Of a DNA stretch of 64,000 bases, positions 1 through 9,545 are shown piece after piece. The notes under the pieces were generated by a model, which was not told where the DNA came from, ran no database searches, and saw nothing but the letters and a program-made list of their open reading frames with translations. Numbering within the stretch: the first letter of the stretch is position 1; the number at the start of each line of letters is the position of its first letter. The position numbers and the translations under genes were made by a program. The DNA lies in contig OW818689.1 in the NCBI GenBank assembly GCA_942493325.1, positions 3,534,001 to 3,598,000 on the forward strand. The letters run 5' to 3'. This DNA is from JAAFHB01 sp942493325. GTDB taxonomy: Bacteria > Bacteroidota > Bacteroidia > Bacteroidales > Prolixibacteraceae.

Positions 1-167
1 TAAACCTCAGCCCGTTCCAGTCATTTCCCAGGGTAGCCTGCGCGATTGAGAATTTTTTACCCTGATCATCCAAAATTACCGGCAAAAGAAATTTCCGAAA
101 TTTTAATATGATACTGTAACTAATTGTTGGGATAACCGTCTTAACAGCAAATCAAAAACATACAACA

Positions 168-1088
168 ATGAAAACGTCAATTTTTACTCTTATAGTTGTT
201 TTTATTTGCAGTGCCTTCGGATTGAAGGCTCAGGATACCGTCCGGGTAAAGGTTCTCGGGAAAAATGTGGTTACCGTTGTTGAGGAAGAAGGTCGCACCG
301 ACGTAAAAGTCGGTAATAACGCCATCGACATTCACGATGGCGATGGCGATACCGTAAAAGTCAGGCTCGGGCGAAAGGGGGTTATAATTACGGAAAAGGA
401 CCATGGGTCCGATATCAAAATTGATGATCTCGATGACGATGAATTGGAATCATGGACTGGTCATCCCGCCCGGTTCAAAGGTCACTGGTCTGCTTTTGAG
501 ATAGGAATGAATTCATTTGACAAAGTCGATTACAAGAATTTCACGCCTAATTTTATGGACCTGTACCAGAACAAATCGTACGAGGTAAATATTAATATCC
601 TGAGATACAGTATTGGTTTGCAAAAAGAGAAGCAGAATATTGGTATCGTTACAGGTCTTGGTCTTTCCTTCAACGACTACAGGTTCTCGAATCCGTATAC
701 CATTGAGAATGAGAATGGCCTTGTCACGCCTGTCGCGCTGGAGCAAACAGGACTTTCAAAATCAAAACTTTCTACCACTTTTGTGTCTGTACCGGTAATG
801 TTTGAATTCCAGATTCCGGTGAATGATCAGGACAGACGGATCTATTTTTCAGGAGGGGTTATCGGGGGTGTTAAAGTTGGGTCACATACCAAAGTTAAAG
901 TGAACGGCGACAAGTCGAAAAACCGTGACGACTTCAATATCAATCCGTTTCGCTATGGAGCAACAGCGCGTCTGGGGTATAAAGGAATTAATATCTTCGG
1001 AACTTATTATTTCTCACCATTTTTCAAGGACGGTCGCGGTCCTGAGCTTTTTCCGTTTACAATTGGAATCGGCTTAATGAACTGGTAA
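168..1088 (+). CDS. Outer-membrane beta-barrel protein (PorT/OmpW-like), function unknown
   Basis: A 306-residue protein with a Sec signal peptide (hydrophobic core near residues 4-20, likely cleavage after GLKAQ). Residues 25-95 are acidic and Asp/Gly-rich, with repeated short beta-type segments such as DIHDGDGDTVKVRLG. Residues 100-306 alternate hydrophobic and polar residues and end in an aromatic residue (IGIGLMNW), as in small outer-membrane barrels of Bacteroidota. The acidic N-terminal stretch may bind cations, but that is a guess. It is a single gene with a strong hairpin terminator about 110 bases after its stop. A specific function cannot be assigned. Confidence 0.75.
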   Translation: MKTSIFTLIVVFICSAFGLKAQDTVRVKVLGKNVVTVVEEEGRTDVKVGNNAIDIHDGDGDTVKVRLGRKGVIITEKDHGSDIKIDDLDDDELESWTGHPARFKGHWSAFEIGMNSFDKVDYKNFTPNFMDLYQNKSYEVNINILRYSIGLQKEKQNIGIVTGLGLSFNDYRFSNPYTIENENGLVTPVALEQTGLSKSKLSTTFVSVPVMFEFQIPVNDQDRRIYFSGGVIGGVKVGSHTKVKVNGDKSKNRDDFNINPFRYGATARLGYKGINIFGTYYFSPFFKDGRGPELFPFTIGIGLMNW

Positions 1089-1199
1089 ATATTCGTCACC
1101 GGATACATCTGTAAAAACCGTGGTTGGTACCCTGGAAGGAGAAGGAGAAATTCAGAAATGATTCTTCATTTTACATCTCATAGACCATATATTTATTAT

Positions 1200-1235
1200 A
1201 AAGGCCATCTCAGGTTTAATCGTGAGATGGCCTTT
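1200..1235 (+). terminator. Hairpin terminator after the barrel gene
   Basis: Perfect 13-bp stem (aaaggccatctca / tgagatggccttt) with a ten-base loop, followed by an AT-rich tract. It lies about 110 bases past the stop at 1088 and fits rho-independent termination of the rightward gene. Confidence 0.75.
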
Positions 1236-1278
1236 AAATTTATTTTAGGGTGTACTGAAAAACTCACAAGATATTCAA

Positions 1279-1419
1279 GAGGCTGTCTAAAAACTCTGTG
1301 TCTCTCTGTGTATCCTCAGTGTGACTCTGTGTAATTAATTGTATCACAGAGTTTCACAGAGTAGGCACAGAGTTTCACGGAGAAAAAAAGTGTTGTTATT
1401 TTACTTTTTGGACATCCTC
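1279..1419. repeat. MITE-like palindromic intergenic element (CTCTGTG type)
   Basis: The ends form a near-perfect terminal inverted repeat: gaggctgtctaaaaac at 1279-1294 against the complement of 1404-1419, 14 of 16 matching. The body is built from repeated ctctgtg / cacagag words that can fold back on each other. It has no coding capacity. It resembles the element at 16996-17158 in design, but the ends differ. Confidence 0.6.
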
Positions 1420-1444
1420 ATGTTTATAGAAACAGATTGAAAAT

Positions 1445-1479
1445 GAAGGGATTAGACTCCGGTGGAGTCGAATCCCTTC
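1445..1479. terminator. Long hairpin between convergent genes
   Basis: A 16-bp stem with one mismatch (gaagggattagactcc / ggagtcgaatcccttc) and a three-base loop. It lies between the rightward barrel gene and the leftward carboxylase set, about 210 bases past the stop of the latter. No strong U tract follows on either side, so terminator function is likely but not certain. The rest of 1480-1687 shows nothing recognisable. Confidence 0.5.
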
Positions 1480-1687
1480 TATTGTTTGCTGTATTTACTA
1501 TAAACATATATTCCCTCCGGGATATTTTCTTTTGTTCCGACTAAATTTCAAGTACAGGATGAGTGTGGTATGGCGTAGAAAATCGTTGTACATCTTTTCA
1601 TAGAAATAACAACTCATATTACTGAATGTCAATATTTAATCACTTTTTCATGTGCCCTATTTTACCACTTAAAGAGTGACAGAAATC

Positions 1688-3226
1688 CTACAGCGGTATA
1701 TTTCCATGCTTTTTCAATGGATTTGTTTTATGCTTGTTTTGCGTCATTTCGAGTGCCTGGATTATTTTGAAACGGGTTTGCGACGGATAGATTATTTCAT
1801 CAATATATCCAAGTTCTGCCGCCTTATAAGGATTCGCAAACTTCTCGCGGTAATCATCAATTTTTTGGGCAAGCTCCTCTTCATTCATTTTCTGGCGATG
1901 GATAATTTTCACCGCACCCTCGGCACCCATCACGGCAATTTCAGCCGAAGGATATGCAAAATTGATATCCCCCCCGATATGTTTGCTGCTCATCACATCG
2001 TAGGCGCCGCCATATGCTTTACGTGTGATAAGGGTGATTTTAGGTACTGTTGCTTCGGCGAAGGCATACAACAGCTTGGCACCATGCCTGATAATCCCTC
2101 CGAATTCCTGGGATGTTCCGGGAAGAAATCCGGGTACATCAACAATAGTCACAATAGGGATATTGAACGCATCGCAAAAACGGACGAACCGGGCACCCTT
2201 AACCGATGAATTGATATCGAGCACTCCGGCAAGGCTTGCAGGCTGATTAGCCACAATGCCAACGCTTCGGCCTGCCATACGGGCAAATCCGATGATCATA
2301 TTCGGTGCAAAGGCAGGCTGTATTTCGAAAAAGTTCTGATCATCGGCAATACTGGTGATCAGTTCCTTCATATCGTAAGGTTTGTTGGGATCATCGGGGA
2401 TTAACGTGTTAAGCTTTTTATCCTCCCTGTTAATATCGTCCTTGCACTCCATGACATGAGTATCCTCCAGATTGTTTGAAGGGAGATACCCTACCAGTTC
2501 GCGGATCATCAGCAAAGCATGATCTTCATTATCGGCTGTCAGATGAGCCACTCCGCTTTTCATATGGTGGGTCGAAGCACCCCCCAATTCTTCCATGGTT
2601 ACCTCTTCATGAGTTACCGCTTTAACCACATCAGGCCCTGTCACAAACATATAACTTGTGTCCTTGACCATCACAATAAAATCGGTGATTGCAGGAGAAT
2701 ACACTGCACCTCCGGCACATGGCCCGAGAATAGCTGAAATCTGCGGGATTACACCCGAACTCATGACATTACGGTAGAAAATATCGGCATAACCGGCAAG
2801 ACTTTCGATCCCCTCCTGGATCCGCGCTCCGCCTGAATCATTCAGACCGATCAGGGGTGCGCCCATCTTCATGGCAAGATCCATGATTTTCACAATTTTA
2901 TCGGCATTTGCCCTGCTCATAGTCCCTCCGAAAACGGTGAAATCCTGCGCGAATGTATAAACAAGGCGGCCATCAATTTTCCCATAACCAGTGATCACAC
3001 CGTCACCCGAAAACCTGTTTTTTTCCATCCCGAAATCATGTGAGCGATGAATCACAAATTTATCCAATTCGACAAAAGTACCTGGATCAATCAGTATATC
3101 AATTCTTTCACGTGCAGTTTTTCTTCCGGCAGCATGCTGGCGGTCAATACGGTCCTTACCCCCACCCTCTTCGGCTTCTTTAATCCGTTCCCCGAGTCTC
3201 TCAAACTTATTTTGTTGTGATGACAT
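1688..3226 (-). CDS. Acyl-CoA (propionyl-CoA type) carboxylase, carboxyltransferase subunit
   Basis: A 512-residue crotonase-fold carboxyltransferase, the usual length of propionyl-CoA carboxylase beta and methylmalonyl-CoA decarboxylase alpha subunits. Visible features are the N-terminal acyl-CoA site region (GAPLIGLNDSGGARIQEG) and the C-terminal biotin-binding half with VDVPGFLPGTSQE and KAYGGAYDVMSSKHIGGD. It transfers the carboxyl group between carboxybiotin and an acyl-CoA in the cytoplasm. It is the third gene of a leftward set with the biotin carrier (38 bases upstream) and biotin carboxylase. That company argues for an ATP-driven carboxylase rather than a sodium-pumping decarboxylase. 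Substrate choice (propionyl- versus acetyl-CoA) cannot be read from sequence alone. Confidence 0.9.
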   Translation of the reverse strand: MSSQQNKFERLGERIKEAEEGGGKDRIDRQHAAGRKTARERIDILIDPGTFVELDKFVIHRSHDFGMEKNRFSGDGVITGYGKIDGRLVYTFAQDFTVFGGTMSRANADKIVKIMDLAMKMGAPLIGLNDSGGARIQEGIESLAGYADIFYRNVMSSGVIPQISAILGPCAGGAVYSPAITDFIVMVKDTSYMFVTGPDVVKAVTHEEVTMEELGGASTHHMKSGVAHLTADNEDHALLMIRELVGYLPSNNLEDTHVMECKDDINREDKKLNTLIPDDPNKPYDMKELITSIADDQNFFEIQPAFAPNMIIGFARMAGRSVGIVANQPASLAGVLDINSSVKGARFVRFCDAFNIPIVTIVDVPGFLPGTSQEFGGIIRHGAKLLYAFAEATVPKITLITRKAYGGAYDVMSSKHIGGDINFAYPSAEIAVMGAEGAVKIIHRQKMNEEELAQKIDDYREKFANPYKAAELGYIDEIIYPSQTRFKIIQALEMTQNKHKTNPLKKHGNIPL

Positions 3227-3263
3227 GTATTTTCAATTATTTGAATGAAAATGTATAAATTAG

Positions 3264-3794
3264 TTACTTTAATTCTGGTTCAATTTCGTTTATAACCACC
3301 AAAAGCTGATCATTGTCGACTGTATCACCTTCTTTTACCAATACCTCACTGACAATGCCCCGTTTACCAGCTTTAAACTCGCTTTCCATCTTCATGGCAG
3401 ATAAAACGATCAATGGTTGTCCTGCCTCAACGGTTTCGCCGGGTTTAACAAAGACCTTGACTACCTTTCCGGGCATCGGACTTCTTATGGTGTTATCGTT
3501 GTGAACTTGTTTGGATTGCATTCTGCTCTGGCGGTAGCGTGACTCATTATCCACCACCTCGACATCAAATTTTGAATATAAGGTATTAACATTGAAATGC
3601 TTAGGCTCCTTGCTCTCAATAACCTCGATATTAAAGGATTTCCCCTGATAAAGGATCGAAAATTCCAGGGCGCTTACTTTGACAATGTCGACATCATAGA
3701 GTTCGTCGTCAACTGCAAGTGTGAAGAGACTGCCTTCACGTTTAATTACTTTAACAATAGCATTACGGTCATTAACTTTAAGTTCGAGTTCCAT
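3264..3794 (-). CDS. Biotin carboxyl carrier protein of the acyl-CoA carboxylase
   Basis: A 176-residue protein. The C-terminal 75 residues are a biotinyl/lipoyl domain with the biotin-attachment motif SAMKMES (lysine 135). It carries CO2 as carboxybiotin between the biotin carboxylase and the carboxyltransferase encoded on either side. The N-terminal ~95 residues form a beta-rich segment of the type found in carrier subunits of propionyl-CoA carboxylases and oxaloacetate decarboxylases. A charged linker (RYRQSRMQSKQ) joins the two parts. It lies between its two partner genes on the same strand, with 107 bases to the biotin carboxylase. Confidence 0.93.
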   Translation of the reverse strand: MELELKVNDRNAIVKVIKREGSLFTLAVDDELYDVDIVKVSALEFSILYQGKSFNIEVIESKEPKHFNVNTLYSKFDVEVVDNESRYRQSRMQSKQVHNDNTIRSPMPGKVVKVFVKPGETVEAGQPLIVLSAMKMESEFKAGKRGIVSEVLVKEGDTVDNDQLLVVINEIEPELK

Positions 3795-3901
3795 GAAATA
3801 AAATTTATCTGAAAATGGCTTGCTGTTTATTTAATACATATAACTTAGTCTTCAAGATCAATTGTTGTTGATCATTGACTTTCAAGTTCTTATCTTTCGT
3901 G

Positions 3902-5425
3902 CTAAAATCTGGATGTGAATTTACGGAATTGTCCTTTCCAGTTAGTCTCCTTTTTTCCTGGTGTGACTGCATTTATTTTCTTGCTGTTATCAAGGTTGGA
4001 GAGATACTGGGCAAAGGTGGCGATGATTGCCATATCCTCATTTTTCCTGTCAAAGGCACCATTCGAAAGCAGAAACTCACTGTTTTTTTCAATAAAATGG
4101 GTGTTGTATTCTCCTTTTCTGAAATCCGGGGTTTCCATAATCCGCTCGAGAAACCTGATGGTTGTTTTTACCCCCGTGATTTTGTATTCGTAAAGCGCAC
4201 GCCGCATTCTTTCAATCGCCTCGTCGCGTGTCCGACCCCACACAATCAGCTTGCTGATCAGAGAATCATAAAAAATCGGAATGGTATATCCTTCATAAAC
4301 ATAGCCATCGCACCTGACTCCAAAACCAAATGGTTCGGTGATGTGAGTAATGGTTCCGGGATTGGGCATAAAATTATTGTCTGTATCTTCAGCGTAAATA
4401 CGGCATTCGATTGCGTGACCATTTTGATGCAACTCCTCCTGAGTAAAGGGAAGTTTATTCCCTTCGGTAATTCGGATCTGTTCTTTAACAAGGTCTACCC
4501 CGACAACACGCTCAGTAATTGGATGTTCAACCTGTAACCGCGTATTCATCTCAAGAAAATAAAAATTCAACTGGTTATCCATGATGAATTCGATGGTTCC
4601 GGCACCTTCGTATTGGGCTGCATTGGCTGCGGCAACCGCATAGGCTCCCATCCGTTCTCTTACTTCGGGCGTAAGGATAGGGGAAGGTGTCTCTTCAACC
4701 ACTTTTTGATGCCGGCGCTGAACAGAGCATTCCCGCTCAAAAAGGTGGACAGTATTTCCGTATTTGTCTGACAGTATCTGAAATTCGATATGATGTGGCG
4801 AGTCAACATATTTTTCAATATATAAGGCATCATCACCAAATGCTGTTTTTGCTTCCGACCGCGCAGCCCGCAATGAACCGGCAATCTGCGATTCGCGTTT
4901 TACCAGACGCATCCCTTTACCTCCGCCACCTGCCGATGCCTTAATCATTACCGGGAGTCCGATCTCCTTGATATATTTTATCGCGGAAGCTTCGCTTGTC
5001 ACTTTTTCGGTTGTACCGGGAACAACAGGAACACCTGCCGCAATCATTTTCTTCCTGGCACTGATTTTGTCCCCCATCATTTCAATCGATTCGGGCGATG
5101 GTCCGATAAAGCTTAATCCTTCCTCGCGGCATCTGCGGGAAAAGGCAGCATTCTCTGAAAGAAATCCGTAACCGGGATGTATCGCATCAGCACCCGATTT
5201 TTTGGCTGTTGCAATTATTCTTTCCATGTTCAGGTAACTCTCCGTTGAAGGTGCCGGGCCTATATTATAGGCTTCGTTGGCGTATCTCACATGCATGGCC
5301 GTACGGTCGGCATCACTGAAAACTGCTACTGTCTCAATCCCCATTTCCCGACAGGATCGCATGATACGGATAGCAATTTCTCCACGGTTGGCGACCAGTA
5401 CTTTCTTTATTGGTTTGTGTTCCAT
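3902..5425 (-). CDS. accC: Acetyl/propionyl-CoA carboxylase, biotin carboxylase subunit
   Basis: A 507-residue ATP-grasp enzyme that carboxylates carrier-bound biotin with ATP and bicarbonate. The N-terminus KKVLVANRGEIAIRIMRSC is the classic biotin carboxylase opening. The ATP loop ASAGGGGKGM and the EMNTRLQVEHPITE motif are intact. The ATG at 5425 is chosen because it sits just before the conserved opening. The frame stays open to an ATG at 5482, but those 19 extra residues have no family counterpart. The C-terminus is about 55 residues longer than the E. coli enzyme, as in many acyl-CoA carboxylase subunits of this phylum. It is the first gene of the leftward carboxylase set. Confidence 0.92.
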   Translation of the reverse strand: MEHKPIKKVLVANRGEIAIRIMRSCREMGIETVAVFSDADRTAMHVRYANEAYNIGPAPSTESYLNMERIIATAKKSGADAIHPGYGFLSENAAFSRRCREEGLSFIGPSPESIEMMGDKISARKKMIAAGVPVVPGTTEKVTSEASAIKYIKEIGLPVMIKASAGGGGKGMRLVKRESQIAGSLRAARSEAKTAFGDDALYIEKYVDSPHHIEFQILSDKYGNTVHLFERECSVQRRHQKVVEETPSPILTPEVRERMGAYAVAAANAAQYEGAGTIEFIMDNQLNFYFLEMNTRLQVEHPITERVVGVDLVKEQIRITEGNKLPFTQEELHQNGHAIECRIYAEDTDNNFMPNPGTITHITEPFGFGVRCDGYVYEGYTIPIFYDSLISKLIVWGRTRDEAIERMRRALYEYKITGVKTTIRFLERIMETPDFRKGEYNTHFIEKNSEFLLSNGAFDRKNEDMAIIATFAQYLSNLDNSKKINAVTPGKKETNWKGQFRKFTSRF

Positions 5426-5583
5426 AAGAAGATCTAATTGTCTCAAATTTTTCAAATAAACTAAATTTAACGGAGAAATCAACTTTTTCTAACAAGTTGG
5501 CTGTACAATTTGTTTTCGGTCTTTCTTAGTTTTATCTTCCGGCAGTTTTTTACTTAACTTGCGGCGGTAAATTTAATCTTATT

Positions 5584-6294
5584 ATGAGACTTTTGTTGAT
5601 CAGCAATTCGACCATGCCCGGCGAGGCTTATCTCGACTATCCGAAGCATGAGATTCAGAAATTTTTAGGGCTAAAACCTGTACAGGCGCTGTTTATTCCT
5701 TACGCGGCCGTCACATTTTCCTTCGACCTCTATGAATCAAAAGTTCAGGAGAGGTTTTCTGAAATAGGTCATCACATTACTTCAATTCATCATCTCAGCG
5801 ATCCTGTGGAGGCCATCCGGCGGGCAGAGGTGATCGTAGTTGGCGGAGGAAATACCTGGCAGTTGGTGAGGATGATGCATGACAATGGCGCGATGGAAGC
5901 GATCCGCCAAAAGGTTGTCAGCGGAACTCCGTATATTGGATGGAGCGCCGGGGCGAACGTAGCATGTCCTACTTTACAGACTACGAATGATATGCCTATT
6001 ATCGATCCGAAAGGATTCGATTGTATGGGTCTTGTTCCGTTTCAGATCAATCCTCATTACCTCGACGCCAATCCGGCAGGCCACGGCGGTGAGACCCGTG
6101 AACAACGCATCGAAGAATACCTTGAAGTCAACCCGGAGGTTACCGTGGTAGGACTTCGCGAAGGAACAATGCTCAGTTATGCAAATAATTCCTTGATGCT
6201 GATCGGCAGCAGGAGTGCCCGCATTTTCAGAAAAAGTGTTCCTGCGCAGGAACTGAATGCCGGAGATGACCTTGATTTTTTACTAAAGCGCTAA
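5584..6294 (+). CDS. pepE: Dipeptidase E (alpha-aspartyl dipeptidase)
   Basis: A 236-residue cytoplasmic serine peptidase of family S51, the normal length. It cleaves dipeptides with N-terminal aspartate. The nucleophile elbow PYIGWSAGANVACPT places Ser at residue 121, and VVGGGNTWQL and the QINPHYLD region (candidate His) match the family. It stands alone: the carboxylase genes diverge from it, and 88 bases separate it from the next secreted protein gene. Confidence 0.92.
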   Translation: MRLLLISNSTMPGEAYLDYPKHEIQKFLGLKPVQALFIPYAAVTFSFDLYESKVQERFSEIGHHITSIHHLSDPVEAIRRAEVIVVGGGNTWQLVRMMHDNGAMEAIRQKVVSGTPYIGWSAGANVACPTLQTTNDMPIIDPKGFDCMGLVPFQINPHYLDANPAGHGGETREQRIEEYLEVNPEVTVVGLREGTMLSYANNSLMLIGSRSARIFRKSVPAQELNAGDDLDFLLKR

Positions 6295-6382
6295 GAAATA
6301 TTTTTGACCAACTGTATATTTTGATTTCCGACTGTTCCGGGAAATCACCATGATGAGATTCTTTAAAAAATAAAAACTATAA

Positions 6383-7174
6383 ATGATGAAACAGAATTAT
6401 TTTTTGCTCAAAAGTGCAGTGATAGTAGTGTTATTCGCGGTAACACTCGGCGGATATGCCCAGAAAACGGTAGCTGTCGACAACTGGTATAACCACGAAA
6501 TCAATGCGAAAACAGGAAAAATCTTCCACTATACATGGGATGATACCCAAAACAGTGGTTTCTCACAATTAGGTGATCTGTTCAAGACCAAGGGTGCAGT
6601 ACTCAGGACCATCGGATCAAAAGCAGATGCAAAAAGCCTTGCTGGCATTGACGTATATATTATTGTTGATCCGGATACCACTACTGAAAGCCCGAAACCC
6701 AACTATCTTATACCTTCTGATATCAAGGCAATTACAAAGTGGGTAAAAAAAGGTGGCGTACTCCTGATTCTGGCCAACGACAAACCAAACTGCGAATTCA
6801 CTCATCTCAACCAGCTGGGGAAAAAATTTGGTTTACATTTTAACCCCGTAATCCTCAATCCCGTAACCGGAAAAGAATATAATATGGCCGCGGAAACAAA
6901 CCTGCCCGCTCACCCGCTCTTTAAAGGGGTAAATAAAATCTATATGAAGGAAGTCTCATCGATTAGTCTGACCGGGCGTGCGAAAGCTGTTCTTACCGAC
7001 AATCAGCAGGTTTTCATCGCCGAAAATTCGTTTGGGAAAGGGTACGTTCTGGCTGTTGGTGATCCGTGGCTTTACAACGAATACATCGATCACACGATGC
7101 TGCCCGCTGATTTCGAGAACCTCAAGGCAGCTCATAACCTTACCGAATTACTCCTTTCGAAGGCGAAAAAATAA
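6383..7174 (+). CDS. Secreted GATase1-like (DUF4350-type) protein
   Basis: A 263-residue exported protein (signal peptide residues 1-26, cleavage near GGYAQ). The rest reads as a class I glutamine amidotransferase-like or ThuA-like fold: a strand LAGIDVYIIVDPDTT, then KWVKKGGVLLILANDKP, and late FGKGYVLAVGDPWLYNEY. No catalytic cysteine is evident at the usual elbow, so it may bind a ligand rather than hydrolyse glutamine. In Bacteroidota such domains often accompany rhamnogalacturonan-degrading enzymes (from memory of the family). Here it precedes a six-hairpin glycosidase-like lipoprotein gene. Confidence 0.6.
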   Translation: MMKQNYFLLKSAVIVVLFAVTLGGYAQKTVAVDNWYNHEINAKTGKIFHYTWDDTQNSGFSQLGDLFKTKGAVLRTIGSKADAKSLAGIDVYIIVDPDTTTESPKPNYLIPSDIKAITKWVKKGGVLLILANDKPNCEFTHLNQLGKKFGLHFNPVILNPVTGKEYNMAAETNLPAHPLFKGVNKIYMKEVSSISLTGRAKAVLTDNQQVFIAENSFGKGYVLAVGDPWLYNEYIDHTMLPADFENLKAAHNLTELLLSKAKK

Positions 7175-7349
7175 GCTTTTTATATAATCAAGTAATGAAC
7201 CGGAATAATGGGAAAGATGCATGGCATCCTCCCATTGTTCCGGGTTTTACCTGACCATCAGCCGCTCCGGCATAAAATTGCATACCGCTTTTCCTACGCG
7301 CGCTCCATCTGACCAGTATTTCGTCACTTTCAAACTACCAAACTTCAAT

Positions 7350-9512
7350 ATGATGATATCGAAAATTTACCGGATTTTCTTTCTCCTGACCACCATTTCG
7401 CTATTTGTTTCCTGTAATTCAAAGAAAACTGATCCCGCGAAAATCGACCGTGAAGCACTGGTTCGAAGGCATAACGTCAAAATCACTCAGTTTGATACTT
7501 TAGGTTCCCTGACAGTAGGTAACGGAAAGTTCGCTTTTACGGTGGATGCCACAGGACTTCAGTCATTTCCCGACCTTTATAATAATGGCATTTCGCTGGG
7601 CACACAGTCGGAATGGGGCTGGCACAGCTTTCCGGATACTGCAGATTACCGGTTTGAGGAGACTTTAAAGAATTTCGACTTTCACGGACGCATGATACCC
7701 TATGATGTCCAGGTGAAGGAGCCTGTACGAGAAGTAAATGCGGCAAATTATTTCCGTCAGAATCCTCACCGGCTGCACCTGGGAATTATCGGGCTTGAAT
7801 TAAAAACAGCGGATGGGAAAATTATAACATCAACGGAGATTACCAATCTTCACCAGGAACTTGACCTTTGGGAAGGGGTGATCAGGAGCAGTTTTAAAGT
7901 GAACGGGGAAGAGGTGAACGTGGTGACCTGTTGCAGCCAGGAAAAAGATCTGATCTCGGCTGAAATCACTTCTTCACTGATTGCCAAAGGATTATTAAGC
8001 ATTAAGATCCGCTTTCCATATCCCTCGGGCGGACATGTTGATTCAGGTTGCGATTGGAGCCGCCCGGAGAGCCACCAGACAAAACTTATTGAAAACAATG
8101 CGGGAAAAGCACTGATTGAGCACCGGCTCGACAGCACCTCCTATTACACTGAAGTCGGATGGAGCGGAACAGCCTTACTGACCTCGGACGAACCTCATGT
8201 TTATAAACTGGAACCCGGGAAGGGAGAAAAACAGCTCTCCTTTTCAACCTCTTTTTCGTTATTAGCTCCGGCAAAAACTGACCTTCCCTCTTTTACCCCT
8301 GTACTGCAAAGCAGCAAGTCGGGTTGGAAGAAATTCTGGGAAAGCGGCGGTGCCGTTGACTTTTCGGGAAGCACCGATCCGCGTGCGAATGAGCTGGAAC
8401 GAAGGGTTATCTTATCCCAATACCTCACCAAAGTCCAGTGTGAAGGCAGTTATCCGCCACAGGAGACGGGTCTTACGAGCAACAGCTGGTATGGCAAACC
8501 ACACCTTGAAATGCACTGGTGGCACGGAGTCCACTTTGCCCTGTGGAACAGGATTGAATTGTTGGAAAAAAGTCTTGCATGGTATTCAAAAATAAGCGGC
8601 GAAGCACGTAAAATCGCGCAAAGGCAGGGATTCGAAGGTGTTCGCTGGCCAAAAATGGTAAGTCCGGACGGTCTCGACAGCCCCTCAGGAGTCGGCCCGT
8701 TTCTTATCTGGCAGCAACCGCATATTATCTATTTTGCAGAACTGTGCTACAGGAATCACCAGGATACAGCCACTTTAAACAGGTATGCAGAGCTGGTCGA
8801 TGAAACAGCCGATTTTATGAGTTCCTTTGCCTTCTACGATGAAAAAACAGACCGGTATATCCTTGGCCCTCCGTTGATTCCGGCACAGGAATGTTTCGAT
8901 CCGAAAACTACTTTCAATCCCCCGTTTGAATTATCATACTGGCATTGGGGACTTACCACCGCGCAACAATGGCGTAAACGGCTTGGACTTGCGCCGAAGA
9001 AAGAGTGGGATGATGTACTGGCAAAACTTTCGGTGCCAGCTCAATCAGAGGGGATCTACCTGGCAACCGAAAGCACTCCCGATTCTTACACGAATCCACG
9101 CTTCACTACCGATCACCCTACAGTCCTGGGTGCCTTCGGATACCTGCCGGGGTCACCGCTGATTGATACGCTTACAATGAAAAAAACTTTCAACTATATC
9201 TGGCAGAACTGGCAATGGAATAAAACATGGGGATGGGATTTTCCGCTCACGGCCATGACTGCCACACGTATTGGGATGCCCGAAAAAGCACTGGATGCAC
9301 TGTTTATGGACGTGGTAAAAAACACCTACCTGGTTAATGGTCATAATTACCAGGATAAGCGTTTGCGCCTTTACCTTCCGGGAAATGGAGGCGTTCTGGC
9401 CGCTGTTGCCATGATGTGTGCAGGCTTTGACGGATGTAAAACCGATCTGCCGGGGTTCCCTCATGACGGTAGCTGGAAAGTGCGCTGGGAGAACCTGGCA
9501 GTAATGCCCTGA
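7350..9512 (+). CDS. Six-hairpin glycosidase-like lipoprotein
   Basis: A 720-residue protein starting at the ATG at 7350, which opens directly into a lipoprotein signal (IFFLLTTISLFVSCNSKK). An upstream in-frame ATG at 7221 adds 43 residues with no signal character. The N-terminal ~320 residues are a beta-sandwich-like region. The C-terminal ~400 residues carry Trp/His-rich helix-start motifs (HLEMHWWHGVHFALWNR, FELSYWHWGLTTAQQW, NWQWNKTWGWDFPLTAMT) typical of (alpha/alpha)6-barrel glycoside hydrolases such as GH65, GH95 and GH63 relatives. I cannot assign a family number or substrate. Likely faces the periplasm or cell surface. Confidence 0.65.
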   Translation: MMISKIYRIFFLLTTISLFVSCNSKKTDPAKIDREALVRRHNVKITQFDTLGSLTVGNGKFAFTVDATGLQSFPDLYNNGISLGTQSEWGWHSFPDTADYRFEETLKNFDFHGRMIPYDVQVKEPVREVNAANYFRQNPHRLHLGIIGLELKTADGKIITSTEITNLHQELDLWEGVIRSSFKVNGEEVNVVTCCSQEKDLISAEITSSLIAKGLLSIKIRFPYPSGGHVDSGCDWSRPESHQTKLIENNAGKALIEHRLDSTSYYTEVGWSGTALLTSDEPHVYKLEPGKGEKQLSFSTSFSLLAPAKTDLPSFTPVLQSSKSGWKKFWESGGAVDFSGSTDPRANELERRVILSQYLTKVQCEGSYPPQETGLTSNSWYGKPHLEMHWWHGVHFALWNRIELLEKSLAWYSKISGEARKIAQRQGFEGVRWPKMVSPDGLDSPSGVGPFLIWQQPHIIYFAELCYRNHQDTATLNRYAELVDETADFMSSFAFYDEKTDRYILGPPLIPAQECFDPKTTFNPPFELSYWHWGLTTAQQWRKRLGLAPKKEWDDVLAKLSVPAQSEGIYLATESTPDSYTNPRFTTDHPTVLGAFGYLPGSPLIDTLTMKKTFNYIWQNWQWNKTWGWDFPLTAMTATRIGMPEKALDALFMDVVKNTYLVNGHNYQDKRLRLYLPGNGGVLAAVAMMCAGFDGCKTDLPGFPHDGSWKVRWENLAVMP

Positions 9513-9545
9513 TAAAATATAATATACAAGTTATGCGTAATTAAA

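Noticed and set aside
1676..2209. 177-residue plus-strand frame over the carboxylase gene
   Set aside because: It is antisense to a strongly conserved carboxyltransferase gene and has no recognisable domain or start context.
3875..4537. 220-residue plus-strand frame
   Set aside because: Antisense shadow of the biotin carboxylase gene; composition reflects the complementary codons.
7221..7349. N-terminal extension of the six-hairpin glycosidase
   Set aside because: The 43 extra residues have no signal character, while the ATG at 7350 opens directly into a lipoprotein signal.
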